64,000 bases of DNA from Futiania mangrovi (lineage in GTDB: Bacteria; Pseudomonadota; Alphaproteobacteria; Futianiales; Futianiaceae): assembly GCF_024158125.1 (NCBI RefSeq), contig NZ_JAMZFT010000002.1, forward strand, positions 992,001 to 1,056,000. The letters run 5' to 3'. Under the pieces are notes generated by a model, which was not told the origin of the DNA, made no database searches, and saw only the letters and a program-made list of their open reading frames with translations. Of this stretch, positions 43,370 to 52,160 are shown piece by piece. The stretch's first letter is position 1, and each line of letters starts with the position of its first letter. The translations under genes were made by a program, and so were the position numbers.

Positions 43370-44725
43370 ATGGAGAATTCGGGGGAGGAAATGGGAAGCA
43401 ATTCTGACGCATCTTCGGAGGGTGCGGATTTCTGGAATGCTTCCGCCGGGCGCCCTCTGCCTGACCTGCCGGCGCTGAAGGGCGATCTTGAGTGTGAGGT
43501 TGCCGTTGTCGGCGGCGGCTTCTCGGGGTTGTCCGCCGCCCATCACCTTGCCGAAGCCGGCGCCGACGTCGCCCTTTTCGAGGGGGATATGATCGGCCGT
43601 GGCGCCAGCGGCCGCACGGCCGGGATGGCGGGCACGCGCTACAAGAAGGGATGGGCGGCCCTCGCCGCGGCCTACGGCAACGAGGAGGCCCGGCGCCTTC
43701 ACGCCATGATGAATGAGGCGCTGGATACGCTGCGGGGGCTCGTCTCGAGGTATGGGGCCGAGGACGCCCTGCAGGTTGGCGGACAGCTTATCCCCGCGCA
43801 CACGCCGGAGGCGTTCGAGGCGCTGGCCGCCGACGCGGAATGGCTTCGCCGCGAGGTTGGAGAGGAGGTCGTCGAACTGCTCGACGCCGACGCGACGGAG
43901 CGGGCGGTCGGTGCGAGGGGTTATCGCGGTGCCTGGTTCGACCCGCGGGGAGGCGGCCTTCAACCGGTCGAGTTCCTGCGCGCTGTCGCTGGCGGCATGC
44001 ACGCCGCCGGTCGTCGGCTCTTCTGCAAGAGCCCCGTCACCTCGATCGAGGAGCGCGCGGATGCGGTGATCCTGACGACGCCTGCCGGTCGCGTTCGTGC
44101 CGGCCAGGTCATACTCGCCACGAACGCCTACACGCCGCGGGGGCTGGTGGCTCCGGATGTGTCGCGGCGGATGGTGCCCGTTGCGTCGTCGATCCTCGTC
44201 ACCGCGCCGCTGTCGCGCAATGTCGCCGCGAGCATCCTGCCCGGCGGGCGCGTCGCCTCGGACACGAAGCGGCTGCTCCATGCCTATCGCATCCTGCCGG
44301 GCGACCGGCTGCTGTTCAGCGGGCGGGCGGACATCACCGGCCGACGGGCAAGCGACCCCGCATCGTATGCCGAACTCGAGAAATGCCTCCGCGACACCTT
44401 TCCGCAGATTACCGAGCCGCAGATCGACTATCGCTGGTCGGGCTTCGTCGGCGTCACGCGCGACGGATTTCCGCATGTCGGGCGCCTTGGCAAGCGTCTC
44501 GTGTACGCGATGGGATACGGCGGCCGGGGCGTGGTGCTTTCGCACCTTCTCGGCCGCTATGCAGCCGCGATGGCGCTTGGCACGCCGGTGGAGGCGGGGC
44601 CGCTGGGGGCGCGGGGCTTCGTTCCCTGGCCGTTCCATGGCCTGCGGATCCCCGCGATGCAGGCCATGACATGGCTCTACATGCACCAGGACCGCCGGGA
44701 TGTCGCCCGGGCCCTCAGACCCTGA
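43370..44725 (+). CDS. DAO-fold FAD-dependent oxidoreductase (PuuB-like, module 2)
   Basis: 451-aa paralogue of the protein encoded at 40890. FAD motif VAVVGGGFSGLSAAHHLAEAG near 43-63, GRGASGRTAGMAG near 78-90, and GRADITGRRASDPASY plus WSGFVGVTRDGFPHVG in the C-terminal half, which match GRGDITGRRADAASY and WSGLVAVTRDHWHHLG in the other copy. ATG 43370 and ATG 43391 are both possible (the second has GGGGGAGG only two bases ahead). First gene of module 2, 48 bases before hyuA. Confidence 0.87.
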   Translation: MENSGEEMGSNSDASSEGADFWNASAGRPLPDLPALKGDLECEVAVVGGGFSGLSAAHHLAEAGADVALFEGDMIGRGASGRTAGMAGTRYKKGWAALAAAYGNEEARRLHAMMNEALDTLRGLVSRYGAEDALQVGGQLIPAHTPEAFEALAADAEWLRREVGEEVVELLDADATERAVGARGYRGAWFDPRGGGLQPVEFLRAVAGGMHAAGRRLFCKSPVTSIEERADAVILTTPAGRVRAGQVILATNAYTPRGLVAPDVSRRMVPVASSILVTAPLSRNVAASILPGGRVASDTKRLLHAYRILPGDRLLFSGRADITGRRASDPASYAELEKCLRDTFPQITEPQIDYRWSGFVGVTRDGFPHVGRLGKRLVYAMGYGGRGVVLSHLLGRYAAAMALGTPVEAGPLGARGFVPWPFHGLRIPAMQAMTWLYMHQDRRDVARALRP

Positions 44726-44773
44726 TCCGGGAATTTTCAAACGCCTTCAAGATCGCGAGGACAGACGAGAGCG

Positions 44774-46840
44774 ATGAGCAGTTCGAACAAGTACGACATC
44801 GGAATCGACATCGGCGGCACCTTCACCGACGTTGTCTGCCGGCGCCCCGGCGAACCGATGCGCACCACCAAGATCATGAGCACGCGCCAGGACCCCAGCC
44901 AGGCGGTCATGCGCGCGGTCGGCTTCATGGTGGAGAACTGGGGCATCGCACCTGAGGATGTCGGCCACTTCCTGCACGGCACGACCGTCGCCACCAATGC
45001 CGTGCTCGAACGCAAGGGCGCCCGGATCGGCCTGCTGACGACGGAAGGCTTCAAGGACGTTCTCGAGATCGGGCGCCAGATGCGCCATGCCCTCTATGGC
45101 GTGATCCTCGAACCGGAAACCCCGATCTTCCTCGCGCCGGGCAAGTACCGGAAGGAGATCCCGGGCCGCATCGACGCCAAGGGGAAGGAGGTAACGCCGC
45201 TCGACGAGGACGCCGTGCGCCAGGCCGTCCGGGAGTTGAGGGACGCCGGCGTCCAGGCGATTGCCGTCTGCTACATCTTCTCGTTCCAGAACCCCGCGCA
45301 CGAGCAGCGCACCCGCGAGATCATCGCCGAGGAAGCGCCGGACCTGATGGTCTCGATCTCCAGCGATGTCGACCCGGCCTTCCGCGAATACGAGCGGACG
45401 GTCGTGACCAGTTTCGACGCCTACATGAAGCCCGTGATCGACCGCTACATGGAGCAGATCGAGGGCGGCCTCGGAAAGGCGGGGATCGGCTCGCCGCTCC
45501 AGGTCATGCAGTCGCGGGGCGGTCTGTCGATCTCCGCCGTGGCGCGCAAGCGGCCCGTCCGCCTGTTCATGTCGGGTCCCGCGGCTGGCGTGATCGGGGG
45601 CACGATCGTCGGCAAGATGGCCGGCTCGCTCAATCTCATCACCGTCGACATCGGCGGGACAAGCTGCGACATCGCGCTCGTCGACAACGGCCAGCCGGTG
45701 ATCCGTCCCGAAGGCCGGATCGACGGCTACACGGTGCGGGTGCCGATGGTCGACGTGAACGCCATCGGCTCGGGCGGCGGCAGCATCGCATGGCTCGACG
45801 CGGGCGGCGGCCTGCGCGTCGGCCCGGAATCCGCCGGCGCCGATCCGGGACCGGCAGCCTATGGCAAGGGCGGCGAGAACCCGACCGTCACGGATGCCTC
45901 GCTGGTCCTGGGCTATCTGGACCCGTCCTATTTCGCCGGGGGCACGGTGTCGCTCGACACCGAAAAGTCGCGCGAGGCGATCCTCGAGAAGATCGCAAAG
46001 CCCCTGGGGCTCGGGCTCGAAGAGGCGGCGCTCGGCATCCACCGCGTCGTCAACGCGCAGATGGTGGAGGGTATCCGGCTCGTATCGATCCGCCAGGGCC
46101 TCGACCCGCGGCGTTTCGCCCTCGTCGCGCTGGGCGGCGGCGGCCCGGTCCATGCGACGGCGCTGGCGAGCGAGTTGAAGATCGGAACCGTCGTCATCCC
46201 GCGCTACCCGGGCGTGCTGTCCGCGGCAGGCCTCCTTGCCGCCCCCATCGAGCACGAGGTGGCCGCCGCCTATCCGTCGCCGCTGGAGGGCCTGTCGGTC
46301 GAGCGGCTGAAGGAGGCGCTGGGCAATCTCGACAGGCAATGCGCCGAACTGATGGCGCACGAGGGGGTCGACCCGTCTGAGGTGCGCATCAGCTACTCCG
46401 CCGACATGTGGTACCAGGGCCAGTCCTACTATCTGGAGGTGCCGATCCACCTGGAGGATCCGGACCCGATCAAGCGCCTCTACGCGGATTTCCTGAAGGT
46501 GCACGACCGGGTCTACGGCTATGCCTCCGAGGCGCCGGCCGGGATCGTCAACCTGCGCACCATCCACTCCGCCCTCGGCTCCGACACCCTGGGAGAGGGG
46601 GCCTATGTGGCGGGCACGGGCGCGCCCGTGAAGGGCGAACGCACGATCCGTACCGCCGCAGCGCCGGGCGGCGTCCTCGCGAAGATCTACGAGCGGGCGA
46701 ACATGCCCGTCGGCTTCCGCTTCGAGGGGCCCGCCATCGTCGAGCAGGCCGACACCACCACCGTCGTCGAGCCGGGCTGGCGGGGCGAGATGATGGCCGA
46801 CGGCAATCTCGTGCTCACCGCTTCGGAGGGAGGCAGCTGA
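44774..46840 (+). CDS. hyuA: HyuA/5-oxoprolinase-type ATP-dependent hydrolase, subunit A (module 2)
   Basis: 688-aa ATP-binding subunit. Actin-like motifs IGIDIGGTFTDVVCR near 10-24, LHGTTVATNAVLERKGAR, TVDIGGTSCDIALV near 285 and LGGGGPVHATALASEL near 450. Followed after 2 bases by hyuB and then by a second hyuB, so one HyuA appears to serve two HyuB partners. Same superfamily as the module 1 HyuA but clearly diverged in the substrate-side regions. Confidence 0.91.
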   Translation: MSSSNKYDIGIDIGGTFTDVVCRRPGEPMRTTKIMSTRQDPSQAVMRAVGFMVENWGIAPEDVGHFLHGTTVATNAVLERKGARIGLLTTEGFKDVLEIGRQMRHALYGVILEPETPIFLAPGKYRKEIPGRIDAKGKEVTPLDEDAVRQAVRELRDAGVQAIAVCYIFSFQNPAHEQRTREIIAEEAPDLMVSISSDVDPAFREYERTVVTSFDAYMKPVIDRYMEQIEGGLGKAGIGSPLQVMQSRGGLSISAVARKRPVRLFMSGPAAGVIGGTIVGKMAGSLNLITVDIGGTSCDIALVDNGQPVIRPEGRIDGYTVRVPMVDVNAIGSGGGSIAWLDAGGGLRVGPESAGADPGPAAYGKGGENPTVTDASLVLGYLDPSYFAGGTVSLDTEKSREAILEKIAKPLGLGLEEAALGIHRVVNAQMVEGIRLVSIRQGLDPRRFALVALGGGGPVHATALASELKIGTVVIPRYPGVLSAAGLLAAPIEHEVAAAYPSPLEGLSVERLKEALGNLDRQCAELMAHEGVDPSEVRISYSADMWYQGQSYYLEVPIHLEDPDPIKRLYADFLKVHDRVYGYASEAPAGIVNLRTIHSALGSDTLGEGAYVAGTGAPVKGERTIRTAAAPGGVLAKIYERANMPVGFRFEGPAIVEQADTTTVVEPGWRGEMMADGNLVLTASEGGS

Positions 46841-46842
46841 CC

Positions 46843-48537
46843 ATGGCCGGAATCATTCCGCACGAGGTCGACCCGATCCTGCTGGAGGTCGTCCGCAACA
46901 AGCTCGACGGCATCGCCAACGAGATGGAGCTGACGCTGGTGCGCAGCGCCTTCTCGGTGATCGTGAAGGAGGCGCTGGACGCCTCCGCCAGCCTCTTCAC
47001 CATCGAGGGGGAGCCGCTGGCCCAGTCGGTTGCCATTCCGGCTCACCTGTCGATGCTCGTGCCCATGGTCCGCTCGATCCTGCGCGACCATCCCCCCGAG
47101 ACCATGAAGGAGGGGGACGCCTACCTGATGAACGACCCCTACGACGGGGCGAGCCATCTTCCAGACGTCGCCGTGGTCATGCCGGTCTTCGTGGACGGCC
47201 GGCCCATCGCGCTGTCCGCGGCGCTGACGCACCACCAGGACATCGGCGGCATGACGCCCGCGTCGGTGCCGACAAACGCGACGGAAATCTTCCAGGAGGG
47301 CATCCGCATTCCGCCGCTGCGCCTGCGGCGCGACGGCAAGTTCGACGAGACGCTCATCGCCCTGCTGAAGCAGAACGTGCGCCTGCCGGAGGTGTTCATG
47401 GGCGATCTCAATGCCCAGATCGCCTGCTGCTCCATCGGCGCGCGGCGTCTGAAGGAGCTCGCGGGCACCTATGGCGGGAACATGCTCAGGTCGCTGTTCG
47501 CCGAACTGCTCGACCGCTCCGAGCGCATGGTGCGCAACGCGATCCGCGGCCTGCCGGACGGCACCTACGACTACGAGATCAAGATGGACAACGACGGGGT
47601 CGAACTGGACCGCCGCCTGACCATCAAGGTCGCCGTGACCATCGCCGGCGACGAGATGACCTTCGACTTCACCGGCACGTCCGACCAGGCGCGTGGTCCC
47701 ATCAACGCGGTCCCCGCCGGGGCCTATGGCGCGGGCAGCTTCTCGGTGAAGGCGATCACGGACCACAGCATCCCGAACAATGGCGGATGTTTCCGGCCGC
47801 TGAACTTCGTGTTGCCGGAAGGCAGCCTCGTGAACCCGCGCGAGCCTGCGCCGGTCAGCTGCCGTTCCGTGACGCTGAAGGCGATCTGCGGCTGCGTTCT
47901 CGGCGCACTGCGCAAGGCCGCCCCGGACCGGGTTCCGGCAGACGCATCGGGCGAACTCATGCTCGTGCATTTCGGCGGCCGCGACGAGGCGGGCAAGCCC
48001 TACATCACCTCGCAGCTTCTGGCGGGCGGCTCGGGCGCGAGCCGGCAGCGCGACGGTGTCGACGTGATCGAGACCGACGTCACCAATTGCATGAACGTCC
48101 CGGCCGAAGCGCTGGAGATGAGCGGTCCGCTGCGCGTGCACTCCCTCAAGCTGCGGACCGACAGCGGCGGGGCGGGGGCGCACCGGGGCGGTCTGGGCTG
48201 CGAGCAGCGGATCGAGATTCTGGGCAGCGACGCGACCATGACCTATCGCGGCGACCGGCATTTCTGGGTGTCGCCAGGACATGACGGGGGACAGTCGGGC
48301 GCACCGGCCGTCGGCTGGATCGACCGGGCGTCGGGCGCGCGCGAGGAGATCCCCTCGAAGCTCGTCACCCGGCTGCAGCGCGGCGACGTCGTCACGATCT
48401 GCACCGCTGGAGGGGCGGGTTTCGGCGATCCGCGGCAGCGCGACCGCAACGCCGTCGCCGAGGATATCGCAAACGGCAAGATCGGCGCGGAAGCAGCGGC
48501 TGCCGCCTATGGGTTTTCTGCCGGGCGAAACGGCTGA
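46843..48537 (+). CDS. hyuB: HyuB-type hydrolase subunit B, first tandem copy (module 2)
   Basis: 564-aa catalytic-side subunit. Start ATG 46843 two bases after the hyuA stop, behind a GGAGGGAGG site. Family stretches EMELTLVRSAFSVIVKEALDASASLF, MNDPYDGASHLPDVAVVMP, LTHHQDIGGM and the C-terminal AGGAGFGDPRQRD. By eye about 70 of the first 100 aligned residues equal those of the next protein, so the pair arose by tandem duplication followed by divergence. Confidence 0.91.
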   Translation: MAGIIPHEVDPILLEVVRNKLDGIANEMELTLVRSAFSVIVKEALDASASLFTIEGEPLAQSVAIPAHLSMLVPMVRSILRDHPPETMKEGDAYLMNDPYDGASHLPDVAVVMPVFVDGRPIALSAALTHHQDIGGMTPASVPTNATEIFQEGIRIPPLRLRRDGKFDETLIALLKQNVRLPEVFMGDLNAQIACCSIGARRLKELAGTYGGNMLRSLFAELLDRSERMVRNAIRGLPDGTYDYEIKMDNDGVELDRRLTIKVAVTIAGDEMTFDFTGTSDQARGPINAVPAGAYGAGSFSVKAITDHSIPNNGGCFRPLNFVLPEGSLVNPREPAPVSCRSVTLKAICGCVLGALRKAAPDRVPADASGELMLVHFGGRDEAGKPYITSQLLAGGSGASRQRDGVDVIETDVTNCMNVPAEALEMSGPLRVHSLKLRTDSGGAGAHRGGLGCEQRIEILGSDATMTYRGDRHFWVSPGHDGGQSGAPAVGWIDRASGAREEIPSKLVTRLQRGDVVTICTAGGAGFGDPRQRDRNAVAEDIANGKIGAEAAAAAYGFSAGRNG

Positions 48538-48572
48538 GCGGCCCCGCCCGAACGTAACGAAAGGCAAGCAAT

Positions 48573-50261
48573 ATGAGCACCACCGCAGCCCGCCCGGACC
48601 TCGATCCCATAACGGTGGAGGTGATCCGGAACAAGCTCGACGGCATCGCGAACGAGATGGAGCTGACCCTGGTGCGCAGCGCCTTCTCCACCATCGTCAA
48701 GGAGGGGCTCGATGCGTCCGCCAGCATCTTCACGCTGAACGGAGAGACGCTTGCGCAGGCGATCGCGATCCCGATCCACCTCGTCACGCTCCTGCCGATG
48801 GTCCGCCACCTGCTGGAGAAATACCCGGTGGCGTCCATGAAGGAAGGGGATGCGTTCGTCATGAACGACCCCTACCTCGGCGGGACGCACCTGCCCGACA
48901 TCGCCGTGATGATGCCGGTCTTCCACCAGGGCCAGCCCATCGCGATCAGCGCGACCATGACCCATCACCAGGACGTGGGCGGGATGGCGCCCGGCTCCAC
49001 GCCGACCAACGCGACCGAGATCTTCCAGGAAGGCCTGCGCATCCCGCTGCTCAAGCTGATGGACCAGGGTGTCCTGAACCCGACGTTCATGGCCATGCTG
49101 AAGCGCAATGTGCGCATCCCGGAGATCGTGACGGGCGACCTTATGGCGGAAATCTCGGCCTGTTCGATCGGGGCGCGCCGCCTGAAGGAACTGGGCGAGA
49201 TCTACGGCGGCAACTTTCTGATCAGCGTCTTCGACGAACTGCTCGACCGCTCCGAGAAGATGACGCAGGCCGCGCTGCGGCGTATTCCCAACGGCAGCTA
49301 CACCTACACCGACTATCTCGACAACGACGGGGTCGACCTCGACAGGCTCGTACCGATCACCGTCACCGTGAACATCGACGACAACGGCATCGAGTTCGAC
49401 TTCACGGGGTCGAGCCCGCAGGTCCGCGGGCCGTTCAACTGCGTTCCGTCCGGCTCGCTCGCAGCGTCGTGCTTCGCGGTGCGTGCGGTCACGGACCCCG
49501 ACCAGTCGATCCCGAACAACGGCGGCTGTTTCCGTCCGCTGTCGCTGAAGCTGCCGCCGGGCAGCATCGTGAACCCGAACGAGCCGGCGCCGGTCGGCTG
49601 CCGCACCTCGACCATCAAGCGGATCACCAGCGTCGTTCTGGGCGCGCTGCGCGAGGCGGTGCCAGACCGCGTACCCGCCGATCCCGGCGGCGAGGAGGTG
49701 ATCCTGCATTTCGGCGGCCGCAGGGCGGACGGGCGCGGCTTCGTCACCTCGCAGATCCTGATCGGCGGCAGCGGGGCGTCCGCCGGCAAGGACGGCGTCG
49801 ATGTGATCGAGACCGACGCCACCAACTGCATGAACATCCCGGCCGAGGCGCTGGAACTGGAAGCGCCGATCCGCGTGCACCGGGCCTCGCTCGCGCCCGA
49901 TTCCGGCGGGCCCGGAGAGCGCCGGGGCGGGCTCGGCGCGTGGCTCGAGTACGAGATGCTCGAAGGCGAGATCACGATCACCTACCGGGGCGAGCGTCAT
50001 TTCTGCCAGGCCGCGGGCGCGGCAGGCGGGCAGCCCGGCGGTTTCGCGTCGGCCGAGATCCGGCGGAAGGACGGCTCGGTGCACAGCATCCCGTCCAAGG
50101 AGGTCGCCCGGATGACCGCTGGAGAGCGTCTCATCATCAAGACCGCGGGGGGCGGAGGCTACGGCACGCCCGGCGCGCGCCCGAAGACGGAGGTCCAGGC
50201 CGACATCGAGAACGGAAAGGTCACGGCCAAGGCGGCCGAAAGCATTTACGGCGCAGGGTAA
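48573..50261 (+). CDS. hyuB: HyuB-type hydrolase subunit B, second tandem copy (module 2)
   Basis: 562-aa paralogue of the preceding HyuB. It keeps the same motifs (EMELTLVRSAFSTIVKEGLDASASIF, MNDPYLGGTHLPDIAVMMP, MTHHQDVGGM, AGGGGYGTPG), so nothing suggests decay. Begins 35 bases after the first copy, with AACGAAAGG upstream as ribosome site. It could form an alternative heteromer with the single HyuA or join both in one complex; the sequence does not decide. Confidence 0.91.
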   Translation: MSTTAARPDLDPITVEVIRNKLDGIANEMELTLVRSAFSTIVKEGLDASASIFTLNGETLAQAIAIPIHLVTLLPMVRHLLEKYPVASMKEGDAFVMNDPYLGGTHLPDIAVMMPVFHQGQPIAISATMTHHQDVGGMAPGSTPTNATEIFQEGLRIPLLKLMDQGVLNPTFMAMLKRNVRIPEIVTGDLMAEISACSIGARRLKELGEIYGGNFLISVFDELLDRSEKMTQAALRRIPNGSYTYTDYLDNDGVDLDRLVPITVTVNIDDNGIEFDFTGSSPQVRGPFNCVPSGSLAASCFAVRAVTDPDQSIPNNGGCFRPLSLKLPPGSIVNPNEPAPVGCRTSTIKRITSVVLGALREAVPDRVPADPGGEEVILHFGGRRADGRGFVTSQILIGGSGASAGKDGVDVIETDATNCMNIPAEALELEAPIRVHRASLAPDSGGPGERRGGLGAWLEYEMLEGEITITYRGERHFCQAAGAAGGQPGGFASAEIRRKDGSVHSIPSKEVARMTAGERLIIKTAGGGGYGTPGARPKTEVQADIENGKVTAKAAESIYGAG

Positions 50262-50279
50262 CGGGGGCGCCCCTGGCCG

Positions 50280-50376
50280 GCGGGTCGGCTGAAAGACCCG
50301 CGCAGTTCCACGCAAGGCCGGTTCGCGGCCCCGTGGGGACACCTGCACCCCGGATGGCTCTGCCGGCGTTCGGCAG
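50280..50376 (+). other. two stem-loops before dctP (module 2)
   Basis: GCGGGTC (50280-50286) pairs with GACCCGC (50295-50301); CTGCCG (50360-50365) pairs with CGGCAG (50371-50376). They lie in the 221-base gap between the second hyuB and dctP. No T-run follows either, so processing or attenuation is more likely than termination. Confidence 0.5.
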
Positions 50377-50482
50377 CCCAATCGCACACCCCTGCCACGG
50401 GGGAGGTCGCTTCGATGTGGATAGTCCGGGGAGCGGGCATGAGGTCCGCCCCCGCAAGCAGGTCAACAGGGAGAACAGGACC

Positions 50483-51508
50483 ATGAAAGCACTTACTGCG
50501 GCATTGGCGCTGGTCGGCGCGGCCGGGTTGCTTCTCGGCACCCCGCACGTACAGCCGGCCCACGCGGCGGACACCGAATGGAAGATGCACCTCGTCTGGG
50601 TGCCAACCCGGCAGGAGGTCGTCTCCGCAAACAAGTTCGTCGAGCGCGTCAACGCGCGCACCGGCGACAAGTTCAAGATCACGGCCTACACGGGTGGCTC
50701 GCTCGGCGTGAAGGACTCCGACATGCTGCGTATCCTGCCGCCGGGCAACGTCATCCAGATCACGATGCTCTACACCGGCTATGTCGCGCGCGATGCGCCC
50801 GATCTCGCCTTCGCGCTGCCCGAAGGCGTCCTTTCGAGCGCCGAGGACGTGGTCAAGGCGTTGCCGGTGCTCGACGACATCTACGAGGAAGGATTTCAAT
50901 CCTGGGGCGTCAAGTACCTCGGCACGCTGATCTCTCCGGACAAGTCGATCAACATCTACTGCAAGGACGAGGTCAACACGCTCGAGGAGTTGCGCACCAA
51001 GAAGCTGCGCGTTTGGAGCAAGGCGCTTCTGGACAGTTTCGCGAAGATCGGCGTCTCGGGCACCATCATCCCGCAGAACGACATGTACATCGCCCTGCAG
51101 ACGGGCGTGGTCGACTGTGCGACCTACTACCCCGGCGCGGCGAACACGCTGTCGCTCCAGGAGGTGGCGCCCAACTGGGCCTTCCTGTCGCACTATGCGG
51201 TGCCCATCCCGCTTGTCGTCTCGCAAAAGGCTTGGGACGCGCTGCCGGCCGACGTGCAGGCCGTCATGACGGAAGAAGCCGACAAGCTGGTCAAGGAACT
51301 GGCCGACAACTTCCTCGCCGGCAATTACGAGGTTGCCGAGGGCAAGAAGTTCGACGCCAAGGGCGGCAAGCAGCTCGAGCCGTTCCCCGAGGCAGACCAG
51401 GCCGCATTCACGGCAGCTGCCATCGAGGTCTGGGAAGAGAACGCCACCCAACTCGGCGGAAAGCTTGAAGCGAACCGCAAGCGGCTGGCCGACGTTCTTG
51501 GCAACTGA
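50483..51508 (+). CDS. dctP: TRAP transporter substrate-binding protein (module 2)
   Basis: 341-aa periplasmic protein of the DctP/TAXI-like group. Signal peptide 1-33 (MKALTAALALVGAAGLLLG, cleaved near HAADT). Visible: ITAYTGGSLGVKDSDMLRILPPGNV, ELRTKKLRVWSKALLDSFAKIGVSGTIIPQNDMYIALQTGVVDCATYYPG with the ligand-site arginine in KLRVW. ATG 50483 has AACAGGA upstream. Divergent in sequence from the module 1 DctP, so a different ligand is expected. Confidence 0.91.
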   Translation: MKALTAALALVGAAGLLLGTPHVQPAHAADTEWKMHLVWVPTRQEVVSANKFVERVNARTGDKFKITAYTGGSLGVKDSDMLRILPPGNVIQITMLYTGYVARDAPDLAFALPEGVLSSAEDVVKALPVLDDIYEEGFQSWGVKYLGTLISPDKSINIYCKDEVNTLEELRTKKLRVWSKALLDSFAKIGVSGTIIPQNDMYIALQTGVVDCATYYPGAANTLSLQEVAPNWAFLSHYAVPIPLVVSQKAWDALPADVQAVMTEEADKLVKELADNFLAGNYEVAEGKKFDAKGGKQLEPFPEADQAAFTAAAIEVWEENATQLGGKLEANRKRLADVLGN

Positions 51509-51520
51509 CCGGGCTTCGGG

Positions 51521-51548
51521 CGGCGGGTGCGGCTGCACGCGCCCGCCG
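51521..51548 (+). other. intercistronic stem-loop after dctP (module 2)
   Basis: CGGCGGGTGCG (51521-51531) pairs with CGCGCCCGCCG (51538-51548) with one G-U pair and a 6-base loop. Third example in the window of a strong GC hairpin directly after a binding-protein gene that precedes its permeases. Confidence 0.65.
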
Positions 51549-51589
51549 TCCTTGACCCTTGCCCGAGCATGAAACAGGGAGCGGTGCCG

Positions 51590-52114
51590 GTGCGATCGTT
51601 TGCTCGACTGATAACGGCGTTGTCCAGGTTCGTCCTGATCCTGGCCGCGCTGATCGGCGGCTTGATGTCGGTGATCGTGTTTGCGGCGGTGACGATGCGA
51701 TACGTGTTTCTGTCGCCCTTGAGATTTACCGACGAACTCATTGGCCTCCTGTTCTCGGCAGGTGTCTTTCTCGCGATTCCCTATCTCTTTGCGAGCGACA
51801 GGAACATAAGGGTTTCGCTGCTGACGGACCGGTTGTCCGGGACCGCGGCGGGCGTTGTGAAATTCGTCTCGAACATCGGTATCATCTGCTTCTTCCTGCT
51901 TCTTGGCGTGTTGAGTTTCGACTTCGCGTCCTTCTCCTACATGATCGGCGCGGAGTCCGACGTGGCACGGATCCCGGTCGCGCCCTGGATGGCGCTGATG
52001 CCGTTCTCCTGTTTCCTCACCGCGTTCATCGTCCTGCTGAAAACATCCTTCGAGCCCTTCGGCATCGCCGTGGGGCGCGACGAGCATGGAGCTTCAGAGG
52101 ATACGGCGCTGTGA
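51590..52114 (+). CDS. dctQ: TRAP transporter small permease DctQ (module 2)
   Basis: 174-aa four-helix membrane protein; helices about 10-33, 42-63, 82-105 and 125-148, with YLFASDRNIRVSLLTDRL between helices two and three. GTG 51590 is chosen because AGGGAG lies 8 bases upstream; ATG 51569 (MKQGAVPV) would add seven residues but has no ribosome site. It is followed after 46 bases by dctM. Confidence 0.83.
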   Translation: MRSFARLITALSRFVLILAALIGGLMSVIVFAAVTMRYVFLSPLRFTDELIGLLFSAGVFLAIPYLFASDRNIRVSLLTDRLSGTAAGVVKFVSNIGIICFFLLLGVLSFDFASFSYMIGAESDVARIPVAPWMALMPFSCFLTAFIVLLKTSFEPFGIAVGRDEHGASEDTAL

Positions 52115-52160
52115 CGCGCGCACTCCGTTCTACTCACGAAACCAACACGAGAGAGATCTG

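Noticed and set aside
44774-50261. Reading module 2 as acetone or acetophenone carboxylase
   Set aside because: Same superfamily, but the small subunit typical of those carboxylases is absent and the surroundings (TRAP, DadA-like, amine oxidase) fit amide or amino acid chemistry better.
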